From positions 1-64,000 of the forward strand of contig NZ_JAGDYL010000018.1 in the NCBI RefSeq assembly GCF_017565705.1: DNA of 64,000 bases, in the 5' to 3' direction. Below, one piece after another: positions 16,624 through 25,400 of this stretch. Source of the stretch: Leucobacter ruminantium. GTDB lineage: Bacteria; Actinomycetota; Actinomycetes; Actinomycetales; Microbacteriaceae. The position numbers were made by a program, and so were the translations under genes. The first letter of the stretch is position 1, and every line of letters begins with the position of its first letter. The notes under the pieces were generated by a model, which saw nothing but the letters and a program-made list of their open reading frames with translations, was not told the DNA's origin and searched no databases.

Positions 16624-16672
16624 GGATCGCACCCCCTTGCGGCAGGGCGCCCGCACGCGGCACCATGAGGTC

Positions 16673-17224
16673 ATGAGCGAAACGACCGTAGACCTCCCCC
16701 AGCACGTCTTCACCCTCTTCGCGGTCTTCCGCCTGAGCTCGTCGCACCCCGTGGTGCTCGACGGCCGCGACGTGCCCGGCATCGTGCAGGAGCTCGAGGA
16801 CGTCGTCGATGTGATCGGCGACGAGGGGGTGACGGTGCGCGGCTGGTACGACGCGAGCGGGCTGCGCTCCGACGCGGACCTCATGGTGTGGCTGCGCGGC
16901 GGCGCGGGCGAAGACCTGCAGTGGGCGCTGCGCGAGTTGCGGCGCAGCTCGCTGCTCAAGCCGCTCATCCGCACGTGGGGCGCCGTCGGCGTGCTCGACG
17001 GGTCCGAGGCGCCCGACGAGGAGGAGCCGGCGCTGTGGCTCGCGGTGCGCGCACCCGATGCGCCGCTCGAGACCCCGTCGACGCTGGAGGCCGACGATCT
17101 CTCCGGGCTCGCGCGCCTGCTGGCCGATCACCGCCTCGAGGGCAGGCACGCGGCCGGCGTCGACGCCGAGGTCTACGTCGGCCGTCTCATCGAGCCGGTC
17201 GAGATCATCGAGGTGCTGCAGTAG
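16673..17224 (+). CDS. Chlorite dismutase/HemQ-like protein lacking the heme-site core
   Basis: 183 residues. The N-terminal half fits HemQ (coproheme decarboxylase): FTLFAVFRLS, EGVTVRGWYDASGLRSDADLMVWL, then LQWALRELRRSSLL and a W at IRTWGAVGVLD. The C-terminal part (ALWLAVRAPD, LSGLARLLADHRLEGRH, YVGRLIEP) also fits the family end. Between GVLDGSEA and EEEPALWL about 55 residues are missing by comparison with my recollection of mycobacterial HemQ (over 230 residues); that segment normally carries the catalytic Tyr and the proximal His ligand. It is therefore unlikely to bind heme in the usual way. Start ATG at 16673 is tentative. Confidence 0.65.
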   Translation: MSETTVDLPQHVFTLFAVFRLSSSHPVVLDGRDVPGIVQELEDVVDVIGDEGVTVRGWYDASGLRSDADLMVWLRGGAGEDLQWALRELRRSSLLKPLIRTWGAVGVLDGSEAPDEEEPALWLAVRAPDAPLETPSTLEADDLSGLARLLADHRLEGRHAAGVDAEVYVGRLIEPVEIIEVLQ

Positions 17225-17250
17225 CGCGCCCGCGGGCCGGGCGGTCCTTC

Positions 17251-17274
17251 GGGCGAGGGATCCCGATCCCTCAC
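17251..17274. terminator. Hairpin between convergent genes
   Basis: ggcgagggatc and gatccctcacc form an 11-bp stem with one mismatch and a 2-base spacer. It lies between the convergent HemQ-like and DUF308 genes and slightly overlaps the end of the latter, so it can serve both. Confidence 0.45.
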
Positions 17275-17804
17275 CGGAGCGCGCGCCGCAGAGCGAGCGC
17301 GGTCCACACGAGCGAGGAGCCGAGCAGCAGCATCACGAGACCGCCGAGCACGGCCACGAAGGCCAGCGCGACCCCCGGCCAGACGAGAGCGACGACGCCC
17401 GTCAGGATCACGATGATCGCGGGGACGAGCACGGCGGCTCCCCCGCCGGCCCGCACGCCGACCGTCAGCCAGAGCGCACCGATCAGGATCACCGCGGTGC
17501 CGAACAGCGTGACGATCACGTCGGCCGTGAGCCCCGAGAACACCATCGCCAGCACGCCGCCCGCGATCAGCACGATGCCCGCCGCGACGGTTGCTCCGTT
17601 CGAACGCTGACGCACGAGCAGCGCGAGGCCGTTGGCGATGAGAGCCGACCCGAACAGCACGGCGAGCAGCCACGACGCCGCGAAGAACGGCCACAGCAGC
17701 AGCCCGCAGCCCGCGAACAGCACGAGCACCCCGACGGCGAGCGGGATCCACCACGGGAAGCGGCGCGTCGGCGCATCGCCTCCGGAGACGATCTCCCAGC
17801 TCAT
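17271..17804 (-). CDS. DUF308/HdeD-like membrane protein
   Basis: 177 residues with six regularly spaced hydrophobic segments (WWIPLAVGVLVLFAGCGLLL, LLAVLFGSALIANGLALL, AAGIVLIAGGVLAMVFSG and so on) arranged as three helix pairs, which is the DUF308 pattern of acid-resistance protein HdeD. Function in actinobacteria is unknown. ATG at 17804 follows a gggggag ribosome site. It follows ccsB by 43 bases and may be its downstream operon partner. Confidence 0.75.
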   Translation of the reverse strand: MSWEIVSGGDAPTRRFPWWIPLAVGVLVLFAGCGLLLWPFFAASWLLAVLFGSALIANGLALLVRQRSNGATVAAGIVLIAGGVLAMVFSGLTADVIVTLFGTAVILIGALWLTVGVRAGGGAAVLVPAIIVILTGVVALVWPGVALAFVAVLGGLVMLLLGSSLVWTALALRRALR

Positions 17805-17847
17805 GCTCCCCCGATCCCTGTCGGAACGACCGCGCCCCTCGTCAGGC

Positions 17848-18855
17848 CTAGAGGCCCGAATAGGCGTGAAGCCCCTTGAAGAACACGTTGACGATCGTGA
17901 AGTTGAAGATCACCGCTGCGTAGGCGATGACATTGAGCCATGCCGAGCGGGTTCCGCGCCAGCCGCGCGTCGCCCGCGCATGGATGAAGCCGGCGTAGAG
18001 CACCCAGATCACGAAGGTCCACACCTCTTTCACGTCCCAGCCCCAGTAGCGGCTCCACGCGGCCTCGGCCCAGATCGAACCGGCGATCAGGGTGAAGGTC
18101 CAGAACACGAAGCCGATGATCGCGAGCCGGTAGGCGATGTCTTCGAGGCGCACCGCGCTCGGGAGCGTTGCGAGGAAGCGCAGGGCTCCCTGCTCCCCCT
18201 CGGCTGCGGCCTCGCGCTTCGTCTGCAGCAGTTGCAGGATCGACAGCCCGAACGAGAGCGTCAGGAAGCCGACCGCGAGCACGGCGACGAGGATGTGGAT
18301 GACGAGCCAGTAGGAGTCGAGCGCCGGCTGCAGCGGCACGATCTCGACGTAGAAGTTGACCTTCGAGATGCCGAGGAAGAGCACCGTCATGCCCGTCACG
18401 AGCGTGCCGAGGAAGCGCAGGTCGACGAAGAACTGGACGACGAGGAAGATGAGCACGATCGCGCAGGTGGCGGTGAGCGCGAACTCGTACATGTTGGCCC
18501 ACGGCACGCGACCCGCGCCGATGCCGCGCAGGATGGTCGCCGCGAGGTGGATGGCGAAGCCGAGCACGGTGAGCGAGAAGCCGATCCGCAGGGATCGCGA
18601 CCGCTTCGGCTGAGGCGCCTGCTGCACCGGGGCAGTCGTCCGCGTAAGGGTCGCCACGCCGCCCGAGGCCCCGGAAGCCCCGGCCGCCAGTCGGGTCTCG
18701 TCGGCACGCGCCGATCCGGCCCGGGCAGCCCCTGCCACCGCCGCGTCGCCGCTGCGGTTGGCCAGGTCGACCGCGTAGAAGACGAACGCGATCGAATACA
18801 CGATCATCGCCGAATAGAGCGCGATCGTCGAGTAGGTTTCCAGCTCACTCACCAC
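17848..18855 (-). CDS. ccsB: Cytochrome c biogenesis protein CcsB/ResC
   Basis: 335 residues with eight predicted helices. The heme-handling tryptophan-rich motif WGWDVKEVWTF is present, together with external histidines (HLAATILRG, VIHILVAV and FIHARATRG). CcsB works with ResB (Ccs1) to bring heme to apocytochromes c outside the membrane. An Ala/Gly-rich loop of about 55 residues after the first helix is longer than usual. No resB, resA or ccdA is adjacent; in actinobacteria they normally precede ccsB, so the cluster has been split or lies further away. GTG at 18855 or 18852; a TACCCT box 8 bases upstream favours 18855. Confidence 0.88.
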   Translation of the reverse strand: MVSELETYSTIALYSAMIVYSIAFVFYAVDLANRSGDAAVAGAARAGSARADETRLAAGASGASGGVATLTRTTAPVQQAPQPKRSRSLRIGFSLTVLGFAIHLAATILRGIGAGRVPWANMYEFALTATCAIVLIFLVVQFFVDLRFLGTLVTGMTVLFLGISKVNFYVEIVPLQPALDSYWLVIHILVAVLAVGFLTLSFGLSILQLLQTKREAAAEGEQGALRFLATLPSAVRLEDIAYRLAIIGFVFWTFTLIAGSIWAEAAWSRYWGWDVKEVWTFVIWVLYAGFIHARATRGWRGTRSAWLNVIAYAAVIFNFTIVNVFFKGLHAYSGL

Positions 18856-18863
18856 AGTTCTTC

Positions 18864-18869
18864 AGGGTA
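18864..18869 (-). promoter_or_regulatory. -10 box of ccsB (leaderless)
   Basis: On the minus strand TACCCT ends 8 bases before the GTG at 18855. No ribosome binding site lies between them. Confidence 0.4.
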
Positions 18870-18918
18870 ACCGCTCGTCGCCGGGGGATGGCTGGGAGTA
18901 TGGGGCGGCGGCAGTTGC

Positions 18919-18965
18919 GGCGAGGGATCCTGTCGCCCGGATCCCTCGCCCCGCGATCCCTCGCC
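18919..18965. repeat. GAGGGATC hairpin in a divergent promoter region
   Basis: ggcgagggatcc at 18919-18930 pairs perfectly over 12 bp with ggatccctcgcc at 18939-18950, and a third inverse copy lies at 18954-18965. The hairpin sits between divergently transcribed ccsB and the phosphodiesterase gene, where no terminator is needed. Confidence 0.7.
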
Positions 18966-18977
18966 CACCGGCCCCGA

Positions 18978-18983
18978 TAGACT
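18978..18983 (+). promoter_or_regulatory. -10 box of the glycerophosphodiesterase gene (leaderless)
   Basis: tagact ends 7 bases before the ATG at 18991, without a ribosome site. Confidence 0.5.
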
Positions 18984-18990
18984 GAGGCGC

Positions 18991-20826
18991 ATGGTGAAAT
19001 CCCGCCCCGGACAGACCGGAGTCTGGCGCGAGACCGGTCTGCTGCTCGCCGAGGGCACCCGTCTCGTGCGCGCGGGCGGCGCCAGGCTCGCTGCGCTGAT
19101 CCTCGCGTGCCAGTTGGTGATCCTCGGCATCGCGCTGCCCGTGATCGGTTGGCTTTACCGAGAAGCGCTCCGAGCCGCCGGCATGCACGGCCTCGACATG
19201 GGGCAGTTGCGCATCGGGCAGGGCTTCACGCTGACTGCAGCACTCATCGTGCTGATCATCGCGATCGCCTTCTGGCTGATCTCGATGCAGTTCGCGCTGC
19301 TCGTGCTGCTCCTGCGCAGGCCGGGCCTCGGGTGGAGGGATCTCGGCCGCGAGCTCGGGCGGGTGGCGCGCAGACTGCTGCGACCGGGCTCAGGCGCGCT
19401 GCTGCTCTACCTCTTCCTGCTGCTGCCGCTCACCGGCTTCGGCTTCACGTCGGTGCTCACACGCGGCATCGCGATCCCCTCGTTCATCTCGGGCGAGCTC
19501 GCGAAGAGCGTGCAGACGGGCATCGGGTTCTCGCTGTTCCTGCTGCTGCTCGTCGCGCTCAACGTGCGGCTCGCGCTCACCGTTCCCGTCTTCGTGCTGA
19601 CGACGGGCGGCAGAGCGGCCAGGTCGAGCTGGCGTCTGACGCGGGGGCTGCGCGGATGGGCGCCCATCGCGCTCTCCGTCGGCACGGTGCTCGGAGTGTT
19701 CGCGACGCTCGGCACGCTGCTCGCGGTGATCGCGATCCTGCCGACCGCACTCTCCGATGCGGTCGCGCCCGGAGCGTCGCCCGTCGTCGCCGCCTACTCG
19801 CTGGGAGCGGCGCAGCTCGCGGGCCTCATGCTGAGCGGGCTCGCGACGGCGGCGGTCGCGGCCGTGCTCATCACGGCCGTGCTGCGCGGAGCGGAGCGGT
19901 TGCCGGCCGGGGTGGAGCTCGCACCATCCCCGGCGCGGGGCGAGGGACCCCGCCCGCCCCGTCGCCTCGCCGGCATCGTCACCGCGGCTGCGGTCGTCGC
20001 GGTGCTCGGCTTCGGCACGGCGGGCGTCGGCACCATGCAGCGGCTGTCGGAGTACCCCGAAACGCTCGTGCTCGCCCACCGCGGGTTCTCGGACGGCGGA
20101 GTGGAGAACACGATCGGCGGGCTCGAGGCGGCGCACGAGGCGGGCGCCGACCTCGTCGAGATGGACGTGATGCAGACGCGGGACGGCGAGTTCGTCGCCA
20201 TGCACGACGCGACGCTCGGCCGCCTCGCCGGGCGAGCCGACGCCGTCAAGGATCTGACGCTCGACGAGCTCACCTCGATCACGGTGCGAGATCTGCACGG
20301 GCACGAAGACCTGATCCCCTCGCTCGCGGACTACGTGTCCCGCGCGCAGGAACTCGGGATGCCGCTGCTCATCGAGATCAAGCTCGGCGGCGGCGAGACC
20401 CCCGACCATGTGGAACGGCTCGTCGCCGAGCTGGAGCGGTTGGACGCGCTCGAGAGCAACATCTACCACTCGCTCGACGCGCCGAGCGTGGAGCGCCTGA
20501 AACTGCTGCGCCCCGACCTCACCGTCGGCTACACGATGGCGTTCGCCGCGGTCGATGCGCCCGACACCCCGGCCGACTTCATCGTGGTCGAGGAGTGGAG
20601 CGCCACCGAGCATCTGCAGGGCGCCGCGCTGGCCGCCGGGCTCGGCTTCATGACCTGGACCGTCGACGACGAGTCGGGCATGCGCGAGCACCTGCGACGT
20701 GGCACCGACGGCATCATCACGGACCATCCGGACACCGTGCTGTCGCTCCGCGACGAGATGCAGGACGAGACGGGGCTCGCAGCCGCGCTCTTCGACATCG
20801 TCGAGCGCTTCGTCACGGTCGGGTGA
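18991..20826 (+). CDS. Membrane-anchored glycerophosphodiester phosphodiesterase
   Basis: 611 residues in two parts. Residues 1-350 hold about eight hydrophobic helices, as in the GlpQ-associated membrane domain; residues about 358-600 form a GDPD TIM barrel with the catalytic HRG (His363) and ENT that follow it, DLVEMDVMQT metal ligands, MHDATLGR, LIEIKLG and the C-terminal GIITDHPDTV. It would hydrolyse glycerophosphodiesters from lipids or teichoic acid outside or at the membrane. No signal peptide apart from the membrane part. ATG 18991 is set by the -10 box just before it. Confidence 0.88.
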   Translation: MVKSRPGQTGVWRETGLLLAEGTRLVRAGGARLAALILACQLVILGIALPVIGWLYREALRAAGMHGLDMGQLRIGQGFTLTAALIVLIIAIAFWLISMQFALLVLLLRRPGLGWRDLGRELGRVARRLLRPGSGALLLYLFLLLPLTGFGFTSVLTRGIAIPSFISGELAKSVQTGIGFSLFLLLLVALNVRLALTVPVFVLTTGGRAARSSWRLTRGLRGWAPIALSVGTVLGVFATLGTLLAVIAILPTALSDAVAPGASPVVAAYSLGAAQLAGLMLSGLATAAVAAVLITAVLRGAERLPAGVELAPSPARGEGPRPPRRLAGIVTAAAVVAVLGFGTAGVGTMQRLSEYPETLVLAHRGFSDGGVENTIGGLEAAHEAGADLVEMDVMQTRDGEFVAMHDATLGRLAGRADAVKDLTLDELTSITVRDLHGHEDLIPSLADYVSRAQELGMPLLIEIKLGGGETPDHVERLVAELERLDALESNIYHSLDAPSVERLKLLRPDLTVGYTMAFAAVDAPDTPADFIVVEEWSATEHLQGAALAAGLGFMTWTVDDESGMREHLRRGTDGIITDHPDTVLSLRDEMQDETGLAAALFDIVERFVTVG

Positions 20827-20849
20827 ACCGCTCCCCCGAGCACGCCGAT

Positions 20850-20896
20850 GGGCGAGGGATCTGCCGCCCGGAACCGCGCGGCAGGATCCCTCGCCC
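20850..20896. terminator. Long hairpin between convergent genes
   Basis: gggcgagggatctgccgc pairs with gcggcaggatccctcgccc with a single bulged G, an 18-bp stem around a 10-base loop. It lies exactly between the convergent phosphodiesterase and SRPBCC genes and is a good bidirectional terminator, again built on the GAGGGATC word. Confidence 0.7.
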
Positions 20897-20903
20897 GCGT
20901 GGC

Positions 20904-21896
20904 TCAGGCCGCGAGCACCTCGTTCTCGAGGCGCGCGTAGCTCGTCTCCATGCCGTCGACCATGCCGGTCGCGAGGATCATCTCGCGGGTCGCGGCATCG
21001 GGATAGGTGATGAGCAGCGAGACGAGCGTGCCGCCCTCCACCGGGGTGAGCGTGAGCTCGTTGATCGTGACCGGGCTGTTCTCGGCGTCGGGATCCTCGG
21101 GCGTCCACATCGCCTCGGTGGTCACCGAGCGGTTCGGCGGCGAGATCTCCTCGACGACACCCGTGAAGCCGAAGCGCTGCCCATCCGCCGAGTTCTCCCA
21201 ACCGCTGCGGTAGCGCTGCCCCACCTCGGTCGCGACCTCGCAGATCGGCATGGTCCAGCCGTCGGGGCCCAGCTGCCAGCGGCGCAGCAGCTCGGGGTCG
21301 TGGTGCGCGCGCCACACCTGCTCGCGGGAGCCGCGCACGATGCGGTACGTGCGGGCCTGCGTGTCGCCGATGAGCTGCAGCTCAGTGCCCCGTCCCGCCG
21401 CGAAGGAGGCGAGATCCTCGAACACGGCGTCCATCTGCCCCATCGCCTCGCGCATGCCCTCGGCCTGACCCATGGCCAGGATCTGCTCCATGTCCTCGCT
21501 CGACTCGAAGTAGCTGGTGATCGTGACCCGCGAGCCCAGGGCGGTCTCGGCGAAGTCGAGCACCATGCGTCCCTCCGGCAACTCGGTGTTCGGGGTGCCG
21601 TCGTCGTGCGCGAAGCCGTCGCGCACCTCGAAGGAAGCGGGTGCGTCGACCGCCACCCACTTCCAGTAGCCGTGGTAGCGCTCCCCCTCTGGGCCGGTCA
21701 TGTAGTACTGGCTGAGGCCGCCGGGCTCGGCGTCGTGGCGCAGGAAGGTGGCGGGGTACTCGGGCGGGCCCCAGAAGCGTTCGAGCTGGCGGGGATCGAC
21801 GTAGGCGTCCCAGAGCCTGCGCACGGGAACCGTGAAGTCCGCGATCACGGTCAGCGTGAGCGCTTCGGGGTCGGTGACGACTTCGGTGACGGGCAT
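20904..21896 (-). CDS. Tandem SRPBCC (AHSA1-like) domain protein
   Basis: 330 residues made of two START-like AHSA1 domains: the first at about 10-165 (VPVRRLWDAYVDPRQLERFWGPP), the second at about 180-325 (GSREQVWRAHHDPELLRRWQLGPDGW). Each has the typical W at the pocket entrance. These proteins bind hydrophobic ligands; the ligand is unknown. It is encoded 113 bases downstream of an ArsR-type regulator in the same direction, a very common pairing in which the regulator controls the SRPBCC gene. Confidence 0.85.
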   Translation of the reverse strand: MPVTEVVTDPEALTLTVIADFTVPVRRLWDAYVDPRQLERFWGPPEYPATFLRHDAEPGGLSQYYMTGPEGERYHGYWKWVAVDAPASFEVRDGFAHDDGTPNTELPEGRMVLDFAETALGSRVTITSYFESSEDMEQILAMGQAEGMREAMGQMDAVFEDLASFAAGRGTELQLIGDTQARTYRIVRGSREQVWRAHHDPELLRRWQLGPDGWTMPICEVATEVGQRYRSGWENSADGQRFGFTGVVEEISPPNRSVTTEAMWTPEDPDAENSPVTINELTLTPVEGGTLVSLLITYPDAATREMILATGMVDGMETSYARLENEVLAA

Positions 21897-22009
21897 GATG
21901 TTTCCCTTCTTCGGGTGGATCTGTGGGTCTGATGCTTCGGAGATGCAGCGGCGCGGTCGGCTTCGGACTCGGGTGCGGTGCAGCGGACTGCGTCGCGGTG
22001 AGCTCGGTG

Positions 22010-22348
22010 TCAGGGCTCGCTCGCGAATAGAGCGTCGAGCCTGTCGATGCGGGATCGCCAGATCTGCTCGAAGCGACCGAGCAATTGCTGCGCTCTGCGG
22101 ATGGTTTCCGGATTGCCTTGGATGATGCGCTCCCTCCCTCTGGCGGTGCGGGCGACGAGGTCGGCCGCCTCGAGCACGGCGACGTGCTTCTGCACGGCCG
22201 CGAACGACATGTCGTAACGCCGCGCGAGCTCCGAGATGGAGGCCTCCTCGGCAAGGGTGCGGCGCACGATGTCGCGGCGCGTGGCGTCTGCGAGCGCCCG
22301 GAAGATCCGGTTCACCTGCTCGTCGGACAGTTGCTCCTGCACATCCAC
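22010..22348 (-). CDS. ArsR-family repressor of the SRPBCC gene
   Basis: About 112 residues with an ArsR winged helix: IFRALADATRRDIVRRTL, then SISELARRYDMSFAAVQKHVAVLEAADLV. No metal-binding cysteines are present, so it belongs to the non-metal group linked to AHSA1 proteins. I chose GTG at 22348, preceded by ggggtgag; an in-frame TTG at 22369 would lie inside the operator palindrome. Both genes are probably one autoregulated unit. Confidence 0.82.
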   Translation of the reverse strand: MDVQEQLSDEQVNRIFRALADATRRDIVRRTLAEEASISELARRYDMSFAAVQKHVAVLEAADLVARTARGRERIIQGNPETIRRAQQLLGRFEQIWRSRIDRLDALFASEP

Positions 22349-22362
22349 GTTCTCACCCCATT

Positions 22363-22384
22363 CATACAACCATTTGGTTGTATG
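22363..22384. promoter_or_regulatory. Perfect 22-bp operator palindrome
   Basis: catacaacca and tggttgtatg flank a central tt and are exact inverse complements. The AT-rich palindrome lies 15 bases upstream of the ArsR start, the place expected for an autoregulatory operator. Acaacc...ggttgt operators are known to me for this ArsR/AHSA1 group. Confidence 0.8.
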
Positions 22385-22441
22385 CTAGATCGCTCGCTGC
22401 GCCCGGTCAACCCCGAACGAAGAATCGGTGCACGCAGCCCG

Positions 22442-22477
22442 AAGGACCCGCAGCCTAGGGGGAGGTTGCGGGTCCTT
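22442..22477 (-). terminator. Terminator of the surface-protein gene
   Basis: aaggacccgcagcct and aggttgcgggtcctt form a 15-bp stem with one mismatch (G-U in one RNA strand) and a 6-base loop. It lies 20 bases beyond the stop of the surface-protein gene; the flanking sequence has no long T run. Confidence 0.7.
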
Positions 22478-22496
22478 GGGTCCATCCGGATGCGAA

Positions 22497-25400
22497 TTAT
22501 TCGACTGCGCCGCTTCGCCTCCTGGACAGAACCATCACCCCACCGATGCAGAGCAGAACCGCTCCGCCGAGCCCCAAGGGGAGAAGGGGCATGCCACCGG
22601 TGTTGCTCAGGCCCCGATGGGTTGGGGAAGCAGGAGCCTTGTCTCGGGTGATGGTGTTCGTGAGTTCGACCTCGACGACGGTGCCGTCGCCGATGGTGAA
22701 CGTGTCTGTGCTGAACTCGGGCTGCTGCCAGGTGCCGCCCGGGACCTCGACCGCTGCGGCCTCGGTCAGCGTCACGACGGCGCCGTAGGGCAGTCCGTCG
22801 ACGACGGTCGCCTCTCCATTCGCAGCCACCGTGATGGTGCCCGCTCCCGCCTCGAAGCCCTCGCCCGCCGGGTAGGAGAAGTCCACCTCGAACTCGGTGC
22901 CGTCCTCCACGAGGCCGGCGCCGTCGCCCGCGATCTGCTTCAGTACGGAGAATCCGCCGCTGTTCAGCGAGATCTCGTTCGTCGCCTCGAGCACGATCGT
23001 GGCGTCCTTCCCGATCACGAAGGTGCTCGGGCCGTCGAACACGACCGGCTGCCAGGTGCCTCCCCCGACCTTCTCGGGGGCCACCTCGACGAGGGTCACG
23101 ACGGCCCCCGCGGGGAGGTCGCCGACGCTCACGGGGTCGCCGCCAGCCGTCACCGTGATGGTGCCCTCGCCAGCCTCGAAGGTGTCGCCCGCCGGGTAGG
23201 AGTACTCGAACACGTACTCGGTCCCCTCGGGGATCAGGTGGACGGCGTCGCCGGTCACGGCCTTGACGAGGCCGAAGGCGCCGACGTCGCGGCTGATCGT
23301 GTTCGTGAGCGTCACCTCGACGGTGGTGCCGTCGCCGATCGTGAACGTCTCGGGATCGAAGGCGTGCCCCTGCCAGGTGCCTCCGGGAACCGGAGCCGGG
23401 TCGAGCTCCGCGAGCGTCACCTCGGCGCCGAAGGGCAGGGCTCCGCTGGAGGCCCAGGATCCGTCCGCGGACACCTGGATCGTGCCCTCGCCCGACTGAA
23501 ATCCGGTGCCCGCCGGGTAGCTGTACCCGACCGCGAACGTCGTCGCCGGGTCCACGAGCTCGGCGCCGGTGCCCTCGAGCGCCTTGCGGATCTTGAAGTC
23601 GCCGCTGCCGAGCCTGATCGGGTTGTCCAGGTCGATGGTGACGGTCTCGTTCTTGATCACCGGGAACGTCGTCTTCGAGAAGACGGGGTCGAGCCATTCG
23701 CCGCCCGTGATCGGATCGGGCGCGGCCTCGCTCAGGGTCACTTGCGCACCGGCCGGCAGCCCGTCGACGGTGACGGGATCTCCCCCGGCTATCACCTCGA
23801 CCGTGCCCTCGCCGGCCTCGTAGCCGGGTCCGGCCGGGTGGCTCCAGTGCACCTGGAACGCCGTGCCCGGCGGCACGAGGTCCTTGCCGTCGCCCGAGAG
23901 CGTCTTCCGGATGCTGAACGCGCCCAAATCCTTCGTGGTCCGGTTCGTCACCTGCACGACCGCTTCGCGATCCTGCCCCACGACGAGCTTCGTCGGGGAG
24001 ATCACGGGCGCGTCCCAGGTGGCGCCGGGGATCGCGACCGGGGCGATCTCGGAGAGCGTGACCTCGGCGCCCACGGGCAGCGCGTCGCTCGCGACGACGG
24101 TGCCGTCGGCCGGGAGGATCAGGGAGCCCGACCCCGCGGCCCACGTGCTCGACGCCGGGTAGCTGTAGTTCACCATGTACGTCGGGACTCCCGACAGGTC
24201 CGCCCCGTCCGGGTTCTCGACGACCTTCTTCGCCCGGATCGGCGCCTTGTCGAGGGTGGCCTCGTTCGTGAGGGTGAAGTAGGACACCTTCGCCAGGTTC
24301 CGGTTGTCGGCCGAGAAGGTGATCTCGACGGAGTCGGTCGGATCGGCACCCGGGATCGGGTCGCCCGAGGCGTCCACGGCGAGGAACTTCGGCGTGCCCC
24401 AGGTCACGTTCGCGGGGCCCGCGGGCTGCACCTCGGTGATGACGACCCGGGTGTCCTTGAAGAACTCCTGACTGAAGAACGGCTCGCCCGCGCGGATGGT
24501 CGCCGTCCCGGGAGTGCCGGGATCCGTCGGATCGGTCGTGTCGTAGGCGGTCCAGTTCAGCGTGAACTCGGGAGCGGGGTTGAACCGCGCGTCTCCCGTG
24601 AGCAGCTTCGTGACCGCGAACTTGCCGAAGTTCTTGCCGACGACGGTGCCCGAACCGGAGTAGCGCGTCGCGCTGCCCTTGACGGTCCTCGTCTCCTGAC
24701 CCTCGACCGTGTACTCCGCCTCGTTCTGATAGGTCTTGGCCTTGCCCTCGTCGAGCACCTTCACGCGCCACTGGACCTGGTACACGGAACCCGTCAGACC
24801 GCGGTCGCCGGCGTTCGGCTGATCGTCGTCCAGCCCGGGGCGGGTCGTGAACGACGCGCTGAGGTTGTCGCCAGACACGGTCACCAGGTCGGCGGGCATC
24901 GTGTGCCAGACGAGATTCTCGCGGTGCGTCTGCGGGCTGCGTCGGACGCTGCCCGCCTCGCGCACGGCAGGGCCGCTGACGAGTTCGAATGCGGACGTGT
25001 CGAGCAGGTCGGTCACGGTGATGTCGAGGCCGGCCTCCATGCCGTCGGCGGGCGCCGGAACCTGCACGGTCCAGACGATCTCGTCCTCGAGGTTGTTGTA
25101 ACCGCCACCCTTCCAGGCACCGGCTCCCTTGAAGTCGCAGTCCTCCGTGCACACGGCGGGGTTGGGCGTCACCGTGACGGGCGGAGCCTGCACTCCGCCG
25201 AAATCATAGGTGCGTTCGACATCCTCGGTGTTGTAGACGTTCACATTCGCCAGGAATCTGAAGGTGCCGCTGATGTCGACCGGGTGGCTCTCGACATAGG
25301 CGTCGTCGATCGTGCACACCACCTGGTTCGCGGCGACGACGCACTCGCCGGCCTCGTTGCCGTCGGCGTCGATCGCGGGAAAGCGGTCGGCGTGCCCGCT

